Numbered from the stretch's first letter, positions 45,428 to 54,147 are shown. The stretch is DNA of 64,000 nucleotides from Myroides oncorhynchi (GCF_020905415.1 NZ_JAJJMP010000001.1:1561501-1625500); one strand, 5' to 3'. The notes: generated by a model from the sequence alone, not told the origin. A program made the numbers and translations.

Positions 45428-46240
45428 ATGAAAAAAACAATTACAAGAATAAGTAGCTATGCCATATTAGGATTAGCCTTATTAACAACATCTGTGTTCA
45501 CTAGCTGTTCTAGTGATGATAATAGTTCAGACTCTTCTAATGAGTTATCATTAGACTTATCTAAGATTTCTTTAGAGATTCCTACAGAAGGAGGAAAGAT
45601 ATGGAGTGAGACATTTAAAGAGAATACACCTTTAATAACTGCTCCATATACATTTAGTCATAATGTATCTACTTTTGGGGCAGATAAATATTGGAGAGGA
45701 TTTACAGTTTCAAATAGTACTGATAAAAAAGATCAAGGCAGTGCTTTTAACAAGTTGATGTATGGGACTATGGCCGAGACGACTAATAATATGCCATTCT
45801 TAGTGGCTTTTACCGAAGGAGTTTCTGATGTCTTGGTTAAGGGTAAGAGTATTGATATTAAAGAAGCATATACAGTAGTTACTTTAGAGGATAATTATTC
45901 TCCAGTAGCAGTAGAATTGGCGTTAAGCTCTTATACCTATCATTCTACTCAACGAGGTGACCCTGGGATGTCAAAGAAATTTGAGAAAGGAGACTTCTTT
46001 AAAGTTGTAGTTTTTGGATTAGATGAGAATAAAGTTATTATTAATTCACCTGTAGAACATTATCTGATTGATTATCGAAATGGTGTTGTGAAGGTTGATA
46101 CTAATTGGAAAAAGGTTAGTTTGAAAGTACTAGGTAAAGTAAAGTATTTAGTGTTCTATGTTGATTCATCAGATAAAGGACAATGGGGAGTAAATACTCC
46201 GGCATATTTTACAGTGAAAGATTTAGTTGTTTCAAAATAG
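45428..46240 (+). CDS. DUF4465 lipoprotein of the B12 locus
   Basis: A 270-residue lipoprotein (Cys in FTSCSSDDN). The DUF4465 features are YWRGFTVSNSTDK, a predicted galactose-binding-like beta-sandwich, and the terminal WGVNTPAYFTVKDL. It is 8 nt after the previous gene and is the last gene before a terminator. Family members often accompany B12-type surface loci in Bacteroidota. Ligand binding is inferred. Confidence 0.8.
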   Translation: MKKTITRISSYAILGLALLTTSVFTSCSSDDNSSDSSNELSLDLSKISLEIPTEGGKIWSETFKENTPLITAPYTFSHNVSTFGADKYWRGFTVSNSTDKKDQGSAFNKLMYGTMAETTNNMPFLVAFTEGVSDVLVKGKSIDIKEAYTVVTLEDNYSPVAVELALSSYTYHSTQRGDPGMSKKFEKGDFFKVVVFGLDENKVIINSPVEHYLIDYRNGVVKVDTNWKKVSLKVLGKVKYLVFYVDSSDKGQWGVNTPAYFTVKDLVVSK

Positions 46241-46252
46241 TTAATTTATATT

Positions 46253-46282
46253 AGGCTTCCATTATTATGGGGGCCTTTTTTG
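46253..46282 (+). terminator. Terminator of the B12 uptake locus
   Basis: An 8-bp stem AGGCTTCC/GGGGGCCT with G-U pairs, an 8-nt loop and a T6 run, 12 nt past the DUF4465 stop. Confidence 0.75.
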
Positions 46283-46419
46283 AATACTGATTGGTGAGAT
46301 CTGTATATTATGCTAAATAGTACAGATGTGTTTTTATATTGTGTAAGGGTTATTATTTTTATTAAATATTTTTATGTTAAAATTAACTATATTAAGTTTA
46401 TGTTGTTTTTAATATATAG

Positions 46420-47643
46420 ATGTTTATGCGTATATTTTTGTGTTTTTTAGTTTTTTGTATTTGTTCTTTGTCTTTTTCTCAGAATAAGTTTGATGTAGGA
46501 TATTATATAGATAATAATGGTAACAAAGTAGGTGGGTTAATTCGAGATATGGACTGGAAGAATAATCCTGTCCGCTTCGCTTTTAAAAATAGTGAGGAAG
46601 GAGAAGTCCGTGATGTAGTATTAGCTGATGCTAAGGAATTCTATATAAGTGGAAAAGCAAAATACTTAAGAGGAAAAGTTAAAGTAGATATGTCTAGTGA
46701 ATACTTACAGAATATGAGTACTGACTCATTGCCTGAATATAAAGAAGAGACAGTTTTCTTAAAAGTATTGGTAGAAGGTAAGGCTACTTTATTTAGATAC
46801 AGTAGTGCAATAGGACATCGTTTCTTTTATCTGAAGGATAACAGTATTGAACCATTAGTTTTTAAAAAGTATATGAAGACTAATACTAAAAGAGGGAAGA
46901 ATGATGGTAATACGGCAAAGAATGAAATGTATAAAAGACAGATTTGGACAGAGTTTAATTGTGATATACAATCAAGAAATAAGATTAAAAGCTTAGAATA
47001 TAACGAGAAGGATCTTGTTAAGTATTTTAAAAATTATAATGAGTGTGAAGGTGAAACTACAGTGGAAGTCTATTCTAAAGGTTCCTATAAGAGTGTTGCA
47101 CTGGCATTAAAAGGACAGCTATCATCTGCTAATTTTAAATTTGATAATAGTGAGATATCAAATGCAAATTATGACTTAGGTTCAGCTGTAGGATATGGAT
47201 TAGGTTTAGAAATAGAATATACATTTCCTTTTAATAATAAGAAGTGGGGAATGTTTATAGAACCTACTTATAAACACTATAGTTTTAGTAAATCTCAAAC
47301 TGTTGTAAATGAAACTCTAGTACAAGAATTGAAATATAATATGCTAGAACTTCCTATTGGAGCAAGGTATTATATGTTTATCAGCGATAAGTCTAAATTG
47401 TTTATTAATGTAGGTGTTCAATTTAGCTTTGATATGAGTTCCACCTTAAAACTTAGTCAGACTAAAGAATTAGATGTCAAGTCAGGGAATAATGCTTTCT
47501 TTGGAGTTGGATATAAGTATAATCGATTTAGTTTTGAGTATCGTATAAATACAAAACGTTCGTTAACGAAGAACTATAGTTACTGGGATTCTTCATTTAA
47601 TAGTATGTCGTTTACTATTGGTTATTCATTTGCCAAGTTTTAA
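46420..47643 (+). CDS. Exported protein with C-terminal outer-membrane beta-barrel
   Basis: A 407-residue protein with signal peptide MFMRIFLCFLVFCICSLSFSQ (the ATG two codons in is equally possible). Residues of about 22-210 are a soluble domain with KFDVGYYIDNNGNKVGG. From about 225 on, alternating aromatic strands (YGLGLEIEYTFPF, WGMFIEPTYKHYSF, LELPIGARYYMF) form a PorT/OMP-type barrel ending SFTIGYSFAKF. It may be an outer-membrane anchor or sensor. The function is unknown. Confidence 0.75.
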   Translation: MFMRIFLCFLVFCICSLSFSQNKFDVGYYIDNNGNKVGGLIRDMDWKNNPVRFAFKNSEEGEVRDVVLADAKEFYISGKAKYLRGKVKVDMSSEYLQNMSTDSLPEYKEETVFLKVLVEGKATLFRYSSAIGHRFFYLKDNSIEPLVFKKYMKTNTKRGKNDGNTAKNEMYKRQIWTEFNCDIQSRNKIKSLEYNEKDLVKYFKNYNECEGETTVEVYSKGSYKSVALALKGQLSSANFKFDNSEISNANYDLGSAVGYGLGLEIEYTFPFNNKKWGMFIEPTYKHYSFSKSQTVVNETLVQELKYNMLELPIGARYYMFISDKSKLFINVGVQFSFDMSSTLKLSQTKELDVKSGNNAFFGVGYKYNRFSFEYRINTKRSLTKNYSYWDSSFNSMSFTIGYSFAKF

Positions 47644-47646
47644 ATA

Positions 47647-47688
47647 AACAGGAATGCCTCATCAACAGATGAGGCATTCCTGTTTTTA
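47647..47688 (+). terminator. Strong Rho-independent terminator
   Basis: A perfect 16-bp stem AACAGGAATGCCTCAT/ATGAGGCATTCCTGTT with a 6-nt loop and T5 run. The downstream gap to 47934 holds no gene; a fragment AGGCATTCCT recurs at 47761. Confidence 0.92.
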
Positions 47689-47934
47689 TATAGTGACTTG
47701 TTTATGGTAATACATAATATCGAAAGAGGTAGTGTTAATATAGAGCAGTGTTATATTAATAGGCATTCCTTAGTAGGATAGTTGTACTGATCATCGGTAT
47801 ATGATTCCACTGTATTCAAATTATCAATAACTTCTATAAAGGCTATTAGTTGTTTTATGTTTGTTGTTGTGGTTATATGAATGGTTTTCGGGATAAATAA
47901 AAGTTAGTTTTTATTAGGATTAAATGACTGTTTA

Positions 47935-47965
47935 TTTGGTTGTTATATTTATTGTTCTATATTTG
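47935..47965 (+). promoter_or_regulatory. Promoter of the BlaI-M56 operon
   Basis: TTTG (47935-47938) and TATATTTG (47958-47965) are spaced by 19 nt, matching the flavobacterial consensus. Confidence 0.65.
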
Positions 47966-47982
47966 TAGAACAACATCTACAA
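47963..47982. promoter_or_regulatory. Candidate BlaI operator
   Basis: A perfect inverted repeat TTGTAGA-N6-TCTACAA overlapping the -7 element and predicted start site. It contains TGTA/TACA half-sites like the BlaI/MecI operator core. The operon encodes a BlaI-family repressor as its second gene, so autorepression is a reasonable inference. Confidence 0.55.
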
Positions 47983-47990
47983 TTGTCTAT

Positions 47991-48416
47991 ATGAGATACA
48001 CTAAATTAATCGCGTTTATAATATTGCTACTCTTTACAAGTTCATGTAAAGTGAATCAGAAAATAGATGGAGAGAAAGTAGGAAGATGGGTTTATAAAAA
48101 CACTGTAGAAGGCATAGAGGAAGTACATCGTGGTAGGTATAGGAAAGATGGTTTTCAGAAGGGAACTTGGAGATATAAGAAAAACGGCAAACTGTATAAA
48201 AAGGAGGTGTTTAGGGATTCTTTAGCAGAAGTAACATATTATTATCCCAATAGAAAGATAGAATCACTGGGACAGATTGTTTTTACAAAAAGAGAAAAAG
48301 GATTACATTATTACTATACGGGAGTTTGGTTTGTTTATAATCGCAAAGGTGATTTAATAGAAGTCAAGCATTATAAAGAAGGAGTATTAGAACATTATAC
48401 ATTAGTTAGAAAATGA
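47991..48416 (+). CDS. Small lipoprotein of the BlaI-M56 operon
   Basis: A 141-residue protein. The start is set at the ATG at 47991, which gives a lipoprotein signal (MRYTKLIAFIILLLFTSSC); the longer frame starts at TTG upstream of the promoter. The mature part resembles MORN-like toxin/antitoxin-type repeat proteins (GRWVYKNTV, GTWRYKKNGKLYKKEV, GVWFVYNRKGDLIEVKHY). It overlaps the repressor gene by ATGA. Confidence 0.7.
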   Translation: MRYTKLIAFIILLLFTSSCKVNQKIDGEKVGRWVYKNTVEGIEEVHRGRYRKDGFQKGTWRYKKNGKLYKKEVFRDSLAEVTYYYPNRKIESLGQIVFTKREKGLHYYYTGVWFVYNRKGDLIEVKHYKEGVLEHYTLVRK

Positions 48417-48781
48417 TAAAATTACCGCAGACAGAAGAACAAATAATGGAGTATATATGGGAGTTAGAAAAGGCTTTTGCTAAAGATATTATGGAAAAAT
48501 ACTCTGAACCTAAACCAGCTCAAACTACTTTAGCAACGCTGTTAAAGAGACTTGTGGATAAGGAGTTTATAAACTATCAAGTATATGGTAATTCTAGAGA
48601 GTATTATCCATTAGTACAGAAAGAGGATTATTTTGAGAAACATATTAATAATATGGTTGAGAATTTCTTTGATAATTCTGCTTTGCGATTTGCTTCTTTT
48701 TTCACTAGAAAAAGTAAGATGACTAAACACGAGTTAGAAGAATTAAAAAAGATAGTAGATGAACAGTTAAAGACTAGATAG
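48413..48781 (+). CDS. BlaI/MecI/CopY-family transcriptional repressor
   Basis: A 122-residue winged-helix repressor: LPQTEEQIMEYIWELEKAFAKDIM, then TTLATLLKRLVDKEFINY (recognition helix and wing) and a C-terminal dimerisation helix region. In the bla/mec systems this protein is cut after the M56 sensor is activated. It lies 2 nt before the M56 gene, the classical pairing. Confidence 0.92.
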   Translation: MIKLPQTEEQIMEYIWELEKAFAKDIMEKYSEPKPAQTTLATLLKRLVDKEFINYQVYGNSREYYPLVQKEDYFEKHINNMVENFFDNSALRFASFFTRKSKMTKHELEELKKIVDEQLKTR

Positions 48782-48783
48782 CC

Positions 48784-49986
48784 ATGTTATTATACTTAAC
48801 CAAAATCACACTCATTCTCATTGCTTCAATTGGGATATATAAGCTGTTTCTAGAGAATAGTAAAGCACATTACTTTAAGAGATATTATCTACTAGGAACA
48901 TTGATTATCGGACTTTTTTTACCTTTTGTTACTATTTCTACAGATGTGGAAATTGTATCATGGAATCAAACTTTAGAAGAGTTAAATGAAGTTATTATTA
49001 AATCTCATAAAGATGAAGTGATTGATAATTCTACTATAGATTGGTCTTATGGAATAGTAGTGGTATATCTGATAGGTATATTGTTTTCATTATCTAAGTT
49101 AGCTGTTGAGACTATCAAAATTAAAAGATTAAAGAGAAATGGAACAATTATAGATTTCAATGATGTGACTATACTTTTGTCTAGCCAAATCACCAATGCT
49201 TTCTCTTTTGGAAATACAGTATACTTTCCTACAACAGAGGAGTTGTCAGAAGAGAACAAAATATTACTACATGAGATAGTACACATACAGCAAAGACATA
49301 GTTTAGATATTATATTGATAGAAGTACTAAAATCTTTCTTTTGGTTTCACCCTATATTCTATTATTATAAGACTTGTATTTCTTTAAATCACGAGTTTTT
49401 AGCAGATGGCTTGAGCGTTTCTTCAGAAGAAGAGGTAGGGGCATATTTACAGTTATTATTAACTCAGACGTATAAACAACATGAGTTACATGTAACAAGC
49501 TCTTTTAATTTCAATTTGACAAAGAAGCGTTTCATCATGATTACAAAAACGAATAGACCATGGAGAAATACAGTAGGTATTAGTATGTCTTGCATTCTTT
49601 TTTTACTAGTTAGTACACTTGCTATTCATGCTAAGACAACTAATCAGAAAGTGGCATCAGATACAGCTAGTAGACCTTTTCAGGTGACGGATACGCGAGC
49701 TCAATATCCAGGAGGAATGAATAAGTTCGTGAATGATTTTGTTTTGAAGTTTACAGATCCATATCCATATTCAGAAGAGGACGAAGCTAAAATAGTAGTG
49801 CAGTTTACCGTTGAGATAGATGGGTCATTAGAGAATATAAAGGTTTTAAGAGACCCACTTGGAGTAGGAGAAGAGATAGTTAAGACCTTAAAGAGTATGC
49901 CCAAATGGTTTCCTGCACAACATAATGGAGAGGTAGTCAGTACGATATTTACTTTGCCAATAACTTTTAAAAGAACAGCACCATGA
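48784..49986 (+). CDS. BlaR1-type M56 peptidase with C-terminal TonB-like domain
   Basis: A 400-residue membrane protease. Several N-terminal membrane helices precede the zinc motif HEIVHIQQRHSLD (HExxH) and the downstream glutamate in HEFLADG. A further membrane helix at about residues 265-285 leads to a periplasmic TonB-C-terminal-like domain (YPGGMNKFVNDFV, MPKWFPAQHNGEVV). The BlaR1 beta-lactam sensor domain is absent; the TonB-like domain takes its place, so the signal sensed is probably different. Confidence 0.9.
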   Translation: MLLYLTKITLILIASIGIYKLFLENSKAHYFKRYYLLGTLIIGLFLPFVTISTDVEIVSWNQTLEELNEVIIKSHKDEVIDNSTIDWSYGIVVVYLIGILFSLSKLAVETIKIKRLKRNGTIIDFNDVTILLSSQITNAFSFGNTVYFPTTEELSEENKILLHEIVHIQQRHSLDIILIEVLKSFFWFHPIFYYYKTCISLNHEFLADGLSVSSEEEVGAYLQLLLTQTYKQHELHVTSSFNFNLTKKRFIMITKTNRPWRNTVGISMSCILFLLVSTLAIHAKTTNQKVASDTASRPFQVTDTRAQYPGGMNKFVNDFVLKFTDPYPYSEEDEAKIVVQFTVEIDGSLENIKVLRDPLGVGEEIVKTLKSMPKWFPAQHNGEVVSTIFTLPITFKRTAP

Positions 49987-50783
49987 GATCAATAGCAACA
50001 ATTTTTTCATCATCTAGACTTTATTTTACCTGTGTAGCTACTCTATTAGGAGGTATGCTAACAAGTATGGGACAAGAGGTATTAGAGGATTATAATAACT
50101 TTCTAGCACTTGAAAAAGTTGAGCTATCTTCAGGTAAAGTGCGTTTTTTAAAAACGGTAAAAGAAGTGGACTCTAATATTAAAGGAGCAGAGTATATTAA
50201 TAAACATCGTTTGTTTTGGGACTATCTTGTAGTGAATTTTTCTGAGCCTTTAGAGGAGAATACATTTTCCCCGAATAAAGAGATTAGTTTATCACAGGAT
50301 AGCTTTCTATCTATGATGGTATCGGATACTATTTTTAGTCCCCTAGTAGAAAGATATAGCTCACAAGTGGTAAAGAGGAATAGTACAAAGGATACTATCT
50401 CTATGGATGAAGTACTTAATATTGCAGTTAAGTTCTTTAGTATAGAGAAGATTACACCAAAGGGAGAGTACTCGGCGAGGATATGTGTAGGACTAAATAG
50501 TATTAAAAATACAGAGGATATACGCATGCCCTTTGTAGAAGCTTTTGCTTTCCATGCTATTATGAAGAATCTGAGAAATGAACAGTATGATGTATATAAT
50601 TACTTTATAGATTCAATAAGGAGTATTTATAAGTTAAATCTAGGTGTTGATAAAGACGAAAGATTACTCCGTGCTCTGGGTGCCCTTTTTATACAGATGC
50701 TTCAGAGTGATAAACTGATGAAGCTATTAGAAGATGAATATGAGCAGAATAAAGATGTACTGCCTTTTGTACTCTCTTCGTAG
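49983..50783 (+). CDS. Hypothetical exported protein of the BlaI-M56 operon
   Basis: A 266-residue protein overlapping the M56 gene by ATGA, so co-transcribed and coupled. The N-terminus has an uncleaved or signal-like hydrophobic segment (LYFTCVATLLGGMLTSMG). The rest is helical with no recognised family. It lacks the TonB-like WxPA motif of its neighbours. Its coupling suggests a role with the M56 sensor. Confidence 0.65.
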   Translation: MRSIATIFSSSRLYFTCVATLLGGMLTSMGQEVLEDYNNFLALEKVELSSGKVRFLKTVKEVDSNIKGAEYINKHRLFWDYLVVNFSEPLEENTFSPNKEISLSQDSFLSMMVSDTIFSPLVERYSSQVVKRNSTKDTISMDEVLNIAVKFFSIEKITPKGEYSARICVGLNSIKNTEDIRMPFVEAFAFHAIMKNLRNEQYDVYNYFIDSIRSIYKLNLGVDKDERLLRALGALFIQMLQSDKLMKLLEDEYEQNKDVLPFVLSS

Positions 50784-50802
50784 TAAGAATAAATTCATAT
50801 CG

Positions 50803-50830
50803 AACCTGTCTTTAAAAGACAGGTTTTTTT
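50803..50830 (+). terminator. Rho-independent terminator
   Basis: AACCTGTC/GACAGGTT stem with a T7 run after the hypothetical gene, ending the BlaI-M56 operon. Confidence 0.85.
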
Positions 50831-50869
50831 ATACTACCACTTGAATAATTTGTATTTTTAAAACAAAAA

Positions 50870-51352
50870 ATGAGAACTAATTATTTTAAATACCTCTTCA
50901 CTATTTGTATAGCTATATTAGTTATTGACTCGTTTGCACAAGAAAGAGTAGTTATTCATGAGCATACAGCTAAGTCTGCCTTGATCTGTGCTAGGTCTAA
51001 TACGGATACTATTGAATTTACTTATAATAAACAGTTTAGACCAGCTAAGGCACGTTTAAGCTCTAATCAATTATCTATTAACTTTTCTAAGCATTTTTAT
51101 CAAGCTTTTCCTGATAAAAAGGTGAATAGTAATATTAGCCTTGTTTTTGAATTAACCATTGAGAAAGACGGATCTATTAATGGGATTAGTGTATTGCGCA
51201 GTAATTTCACATCTGGAGAGAACGATAAACTAAAAGAGATTCTTTATCATATAACAGTAGATATTTGGATTCCTGCTTCTTATAACGGAGAGAAGATTAC
51301 ATCACAATATACATTGCCGATTATACTATTGACAGAGGTTAATGATATTTAA
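50870..51352 (+). CDS. Secreted TonB-C-terminal-like protein
   Basis: A 160-residue protein with signal peptide (through VIDSFAQ) and one TonB-CTD-like domain (LVFELTIEKDGSINGISVLRS, then DIWIPASYNGEKITSQYTLP). It has no membrane anchor, proline-rich spacer or ExbB/D-contact helix, so it is not a conventional TonB. It shares WIPAS-NGK-YTL with the protein at 62252. Confidence 0.8.
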   Translation: MRTNYFKYLFTICIAILVIDSFAQERVVIHEHTAKSALICARSNTDTIEFTYNKQFRPAKARLSSNQLSINFSKHFYQAFPDKKVNSNISLVFELTIEKDGSINGISVLRSNFTSGENDKLKEILYHITVDIWIPASYNGEKITSQYTLPIILLTEVNDI

Positions 51353-51428
51353 TGTCAATGTTTAGCAGTGCTTTTTTAAATGGATTATAAGTAATAATTT
51401 GTCCTACTTTAAAACACACACCCTACAA

Positions 51429-52220
51429 ATGCTAAATATAATTAACAAAAAGCTATTAGTATCAGCTTTGATCTTCAATTCTTTTGTGTCGCTTTCAACA
51501 GAAACTTTTGCTAAAGTGAATAGAGAAGTAATCGAACTCCAGCAAGTAGCAAATAAAGTACCTGCTAAGTATCCTGGTCACTTTATGAATGATTTCGTAA
51601 AAGGTTTTTATAAACAGTTTAAAAACAATAGTACAACAGAGGTAGAACTTACTTTTACAATTAACTTTACCATTACTGAGTCAGGTATAATTGATAATAT
51701 TACATTACCTGGTATCGATGATTCTACAATAGTGGAACAGAGTACAACACTTATTAAGTCTTTAAAAAAATGGAAACCGGCTACAGAAGATGGTAAAACA
51801 GTAGCAGCGAGGTATTCTGTGCCTTTTTATATCAATTTATCAGATGTTAAATCAGGAAATAGTAAGCCTGTATATTATGCGAAGAAAGAGGATAGTTTAT
51901 ATCAGATGGCAACTTATCCAGGTGGTATAGATGCGTTTTGGAACGAATATAATAAGAAAAGAGGCCCTAGTGGAGAAGCTAATTTTGTTGGAGATAGACT
52001 AAAATATACAATTACAGTGACTATCGAGAAAGACGGTACGCTGACTAGTCCTCAAGTAAAAGGAATTGACAATGATAGACATCAGCAGAGGGTATTAGCA
52101 GAATTTATGGAAATAATAGAAAAGATGACCAAATGGTTCCCAGCTATGTATGATAGTAAACCGATTCGTAGCAAGATGAGTTTTACATTTACAAATAATG
52201 TATCGATATTAGAAGTATAA
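51429..52220 (+). CDS. Exported protein with two TonB-C-terminal-like domains
   Basis: A 263-residue protein. The start is set at the ATG at 51429 (the longer frame begins at TTG). The signal region ends near STETFAK. Domain 1 has YPGHFMNDFVKGFYKQF and KKWKPATEDGKTVAARYSVPF. Domain 2 has YPGGIDAFWNEY and TKWFPAMYDSKPIRSKMSF. The YPGG motif also occurs in the M56 protein's C-terminus, so these look like paralogous periplasmic domains. Confidence 0.8.
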   Translation: MLNIINKKLLVSALIFNSFVSLSTETFAKVNREVIELQQVANKVPAKYPGHFMNDFVKGFYKQFKNNSTTEVELTFTINFTITESGIIDNITLPGIDDSTIVEQSTTLIKSLKKWKPATEDGKTVAARYSVPFYINLSDVKSGNSKPVYYAKKEDSLYQMATYPGGIDAFWNEYNKKRGPSGEANFVGDRLKYTITVTIEKDGTLTSPQVKGIDNDRHQQRVLAEFMEIIEKMTKWFPAMYDSKPIRSKMSFTFTNNVSILEV

Positions 52221-52230
52221 CGAAATCAAA

Positions 52231-52257
52231 AAAGAGAGCTATAGGCTCTCTTTTTTT
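52231..52257 (+). terminator. Rho-independent terminator
   Basis: A 9-bp stem AAAGAGAGC/GCTCTCTTT with a 5-nt loop and T7 run. Confidence 0.8.
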
Positions 52258-52290
52258 GTTTATCTTGAGCTTGCTAAAAAAGAAAATAGA

Positions 52291-52764
52291 ATGATACATA
52301 GAATCGTAAGATTAATATTTGTTTTTCTCTTGTTTACATTAGGTACTCAGGACAACCTAGCACAGAGAAAAAATAAAAGGATGCAGAGTAAGGAGGTAAC
52401 AGAAGTTATCACACCACTTCACGATACGGTAGCTATTTATCAAGGAGATTTTAAAATAGAATTTTTAAAAACCTTTTTTAAGGAGAGTGGTAAGATTGTG
52501 TATAATGGATCAGAACTGAGGTTTGTTCTTAGTCTTGTGTTAAGCGATACAGGGGACATAGATGAGGTGATTGTACTAGGTATTGATAATAGTAATGTAA
52601 AGGAGAGAATGAAGACTATTGCAAAAAGTTTAGGTACCTGGACTCCTCAAATAAAAGAAGGGCAATCTGTTAAGTCTCAAGTGACTATTCCATTCTCTAT
52701 TAAGGGAAGTGATTTTATTATTAATTCAAATAAGTTATTAGAAGAAAGCAAGCAAGAAAAGTAA
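52291..52764 (+). CDS. Exported TonB-C-terminal-like protein
   Basis: A 157-residue protein with signal peptide (to NLAQR) and one TonB-CTD-like domain: LVLSDTGDIDEVIVLGID, LGTWTPQIKEGQSVKSQVTIPF. It has a terminator just upstream, so separate transcription is likely. It is the last member of the cluster begun at 50870. Confidence 0.75.
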   Translation: MIHRIVRLIFVFLLFTLGTQDNLAQRKNKRMQSKEVTEVITPLHDTVAIYQGDFKIEFLKTFFKESGKIVYNGSELRFVLSLVLSDTGDIDEVIVLGIDNSNVKERMKTIAKSLGTWTPQIKEGQSVKSQVTIPFSIKGSDFIINSNKLLEESKQEK

Positions 52765-52857
52765 AGAATAGGCTTCTATAGTTAGTTGCTATATCAAGTT
52801 ACTCTTTAGAAGTAACAACAAAAATAGAAAGTGCTTATCTTAACTCACTCTCTGCTT

Positions 52858-53388
52858 TTATAATTCTATTTCATATAGCACGTGTGTACAGTAAGGGTGA
52901 TCTATAGGAACTAAGGGATGGTTAAAATCCTTTATATACTTCATTCCTATTTTTTGCATTACATTAGAAGAGCGAATGTTCGTAGTCGTAGTGAATGAGT
53001 ATACTTTATTTAAACCTAAAGTCTCTTTCGCAAATACTAAGCAGGCTTTAGCAGCCTCAGTAGCATATCCTTTACCCCAATATTGTGGTAGTATACGCCA
53101 TCCTATCTCTACTCCGGGAGCGAAGTCTACATCAAAAGTAATATCTAATAACCCAACAAACCCTATAAACTCGCCACTGCTCTTTTCTTCTACAGCGAAG
53201 AATGCGTATCCTTGTTTATCTATCTTGTTTTTAAAACTGTGAAAAGTAGTTGTAGATTCTTCAGCAGTTCTCTTACCTAAGAAGAACTCCATCACCTGAT
53301 CATCTTGATTCATTGCTATCATAGCAGGCAAATCACTGTCTTTATATTGGCGTATTAATAATCTATCTGTTTCTATAAATACTTTCAT
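52858..53388 (-). CDS. GNAT-family N-acetyltransferase (RimJ/RimL-like)
   Basis: A 176-residue acetyltransferase. The acetyl-CoA loop is seen in VEIGWRILPQYWGKGYATEAAKA, and NIRSSNVMQKIGMKYIKDF is the usual C-terminal motif of the RimJ/L subgroup. Substrate is unknown. It is first in a minus-strand set of genes running from 54918 down. Confidence 0.88.
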   Translation of the reverse strand: MKVFIETDRLLIRQYKDSDLPAMIAMNQDDQVMEFFLGKRTAEESTTTFHSFKNKIDKQGYAFFAVEEKSSGEFIGFVGLLDITFDVDFAPGVEIGWRILPQYWGKGYATEAAKACLVFAKETLGLNKVYSFTTTTNIRSSNVMQKIGMKYIKDFNHPLVPIDHPYCTHVLYEIEL

Positions 53389-53403
53389 CTTCTTTGTTTG
53401 TGT

Positions 53404-53772
53404 TTATTGTTGAGCGTTAATCTCCTCTTTTAGTTTTTTGGTTAGGCTATTAAATACCAATTCATACGAATGATCTATCAGTTCTTTTAATAGTCCCCAT
53501 TGTACCGAACCTCCTAATATCACACTGTTCCAGTGTTTCTTACTCATATGGTATCCAGGTAATATCTCGTTATAGTCTGCACGTAACTCTTCCGCACGTT
53601 CGGGATTGCACTTAAGATTGATAAAACGATTCCCTTGTTCCCACTTTGTCAAGTTTAAAAGCAAGTATATCTTACCTCCTATCTTAAAGGTTAGTGTTTC
53701 TTCATCGAAAGGAAATTCCTCTGTTGTTCCTTTTTTGCTTAGACAGTAATCATATATCACATTTATATCCAT
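53404..53772 (-). CDS. MmcQ/YjbR family protein, copy 1
   Basis: A 122-residue double-wing protein: YDYCLSKKGTTEEFPFDEETLTFKIGGKIY, then LKCNPERAEELRADY and GYHMSKKHWNSVIL. These are the conserved parts of YjbR/MmcQ (CyaY-like fold). It lies 1 nt from the related gene upstream. Function is not established. Confidence 0.88.
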   Translation of the reverse strand: MDINVIYDYCLSKKGTTEEFPFDEETLTFKIGGKIYLLLNLTKWEQGNRFINLKCNPERAEELRADYNEILPGYHMSKKHWNSVILGGSVQWGLLKELIDHSYELVFNSLTKKLKEEINAQQ

Positions 53773-53773
53773 A

Positions 53774-54145
53774 TTACAAATTCTTTTTAGGTAAGTTTAA
53801 AAGCTCTTTTCTTGTGAACATATCATATATTAGGTCATACGAGAGGTCTATCCATTCTTTGATTTGCGTAGGAGTGAAACCTCCTCGCATATAGACAGTA
53901 TTCCAGTGCTTTTTGTTCATTGTATAGCCATAAGTGATATCTTCATATTGTTCACGTAGTTCTATTGCTAAATCAGGAGGACATTTAAGAATTATATTTC
54001 TGTCTCCTTGTTCCCAATAGTGTAATGCAATCATAGCAAATATCTTTCCTCCTATTTGAAAAGTAAGTAAGTTCTTATCAAAGGGGAATCCACTATCTAC
54101 ATGTAGTAATGTAGAGCAATATTCGTATAACTCGTCTAGTTCCAT
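53774..54145 (-). CDS. MmcQ/YjbR family protein, copy 2
   Basis: A 123-residue protein paralogous to copy 1: YEYCSTLLHVDSGFPFDKNLLTFQIGGKIF, LKCPPDLAIELREQY and GYTMNKKHWNTVYMRG. The tandem arrangement suggests duplication followed by divergence (roughly half identical by eye). Confidence 0.88.
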   Translation of the reverse strand: MELDELYEYCSTLLHVDSGFPFDKNLLTFQIGGKIFAMIALHYWEQGDRNIILKCPPDLAIELREQYEDITYGYTMNKKHWNTVYMRGGFTPTQIKEWIDLSYDLIYDMFTRKELLNLPKKNL

Positions 54146-54147
54146 AG

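Noticed and set aside
48784..49986. Beta-lactam resistance sensor (BlaR1)
   Set aside because: The penicillin-binding sensor domain and its SxxK motif are absent and no beta-lactamase gene is nearby; only the M56 protease part and BlaI pairing are shared.
50870..51352. Conventional TonB energy transducer
   Set aside because: It has a cleavable signal peptide but no N-terminal anchor helix or proline-rich spacer, which TonB needs to contact ExbB/ExbD.
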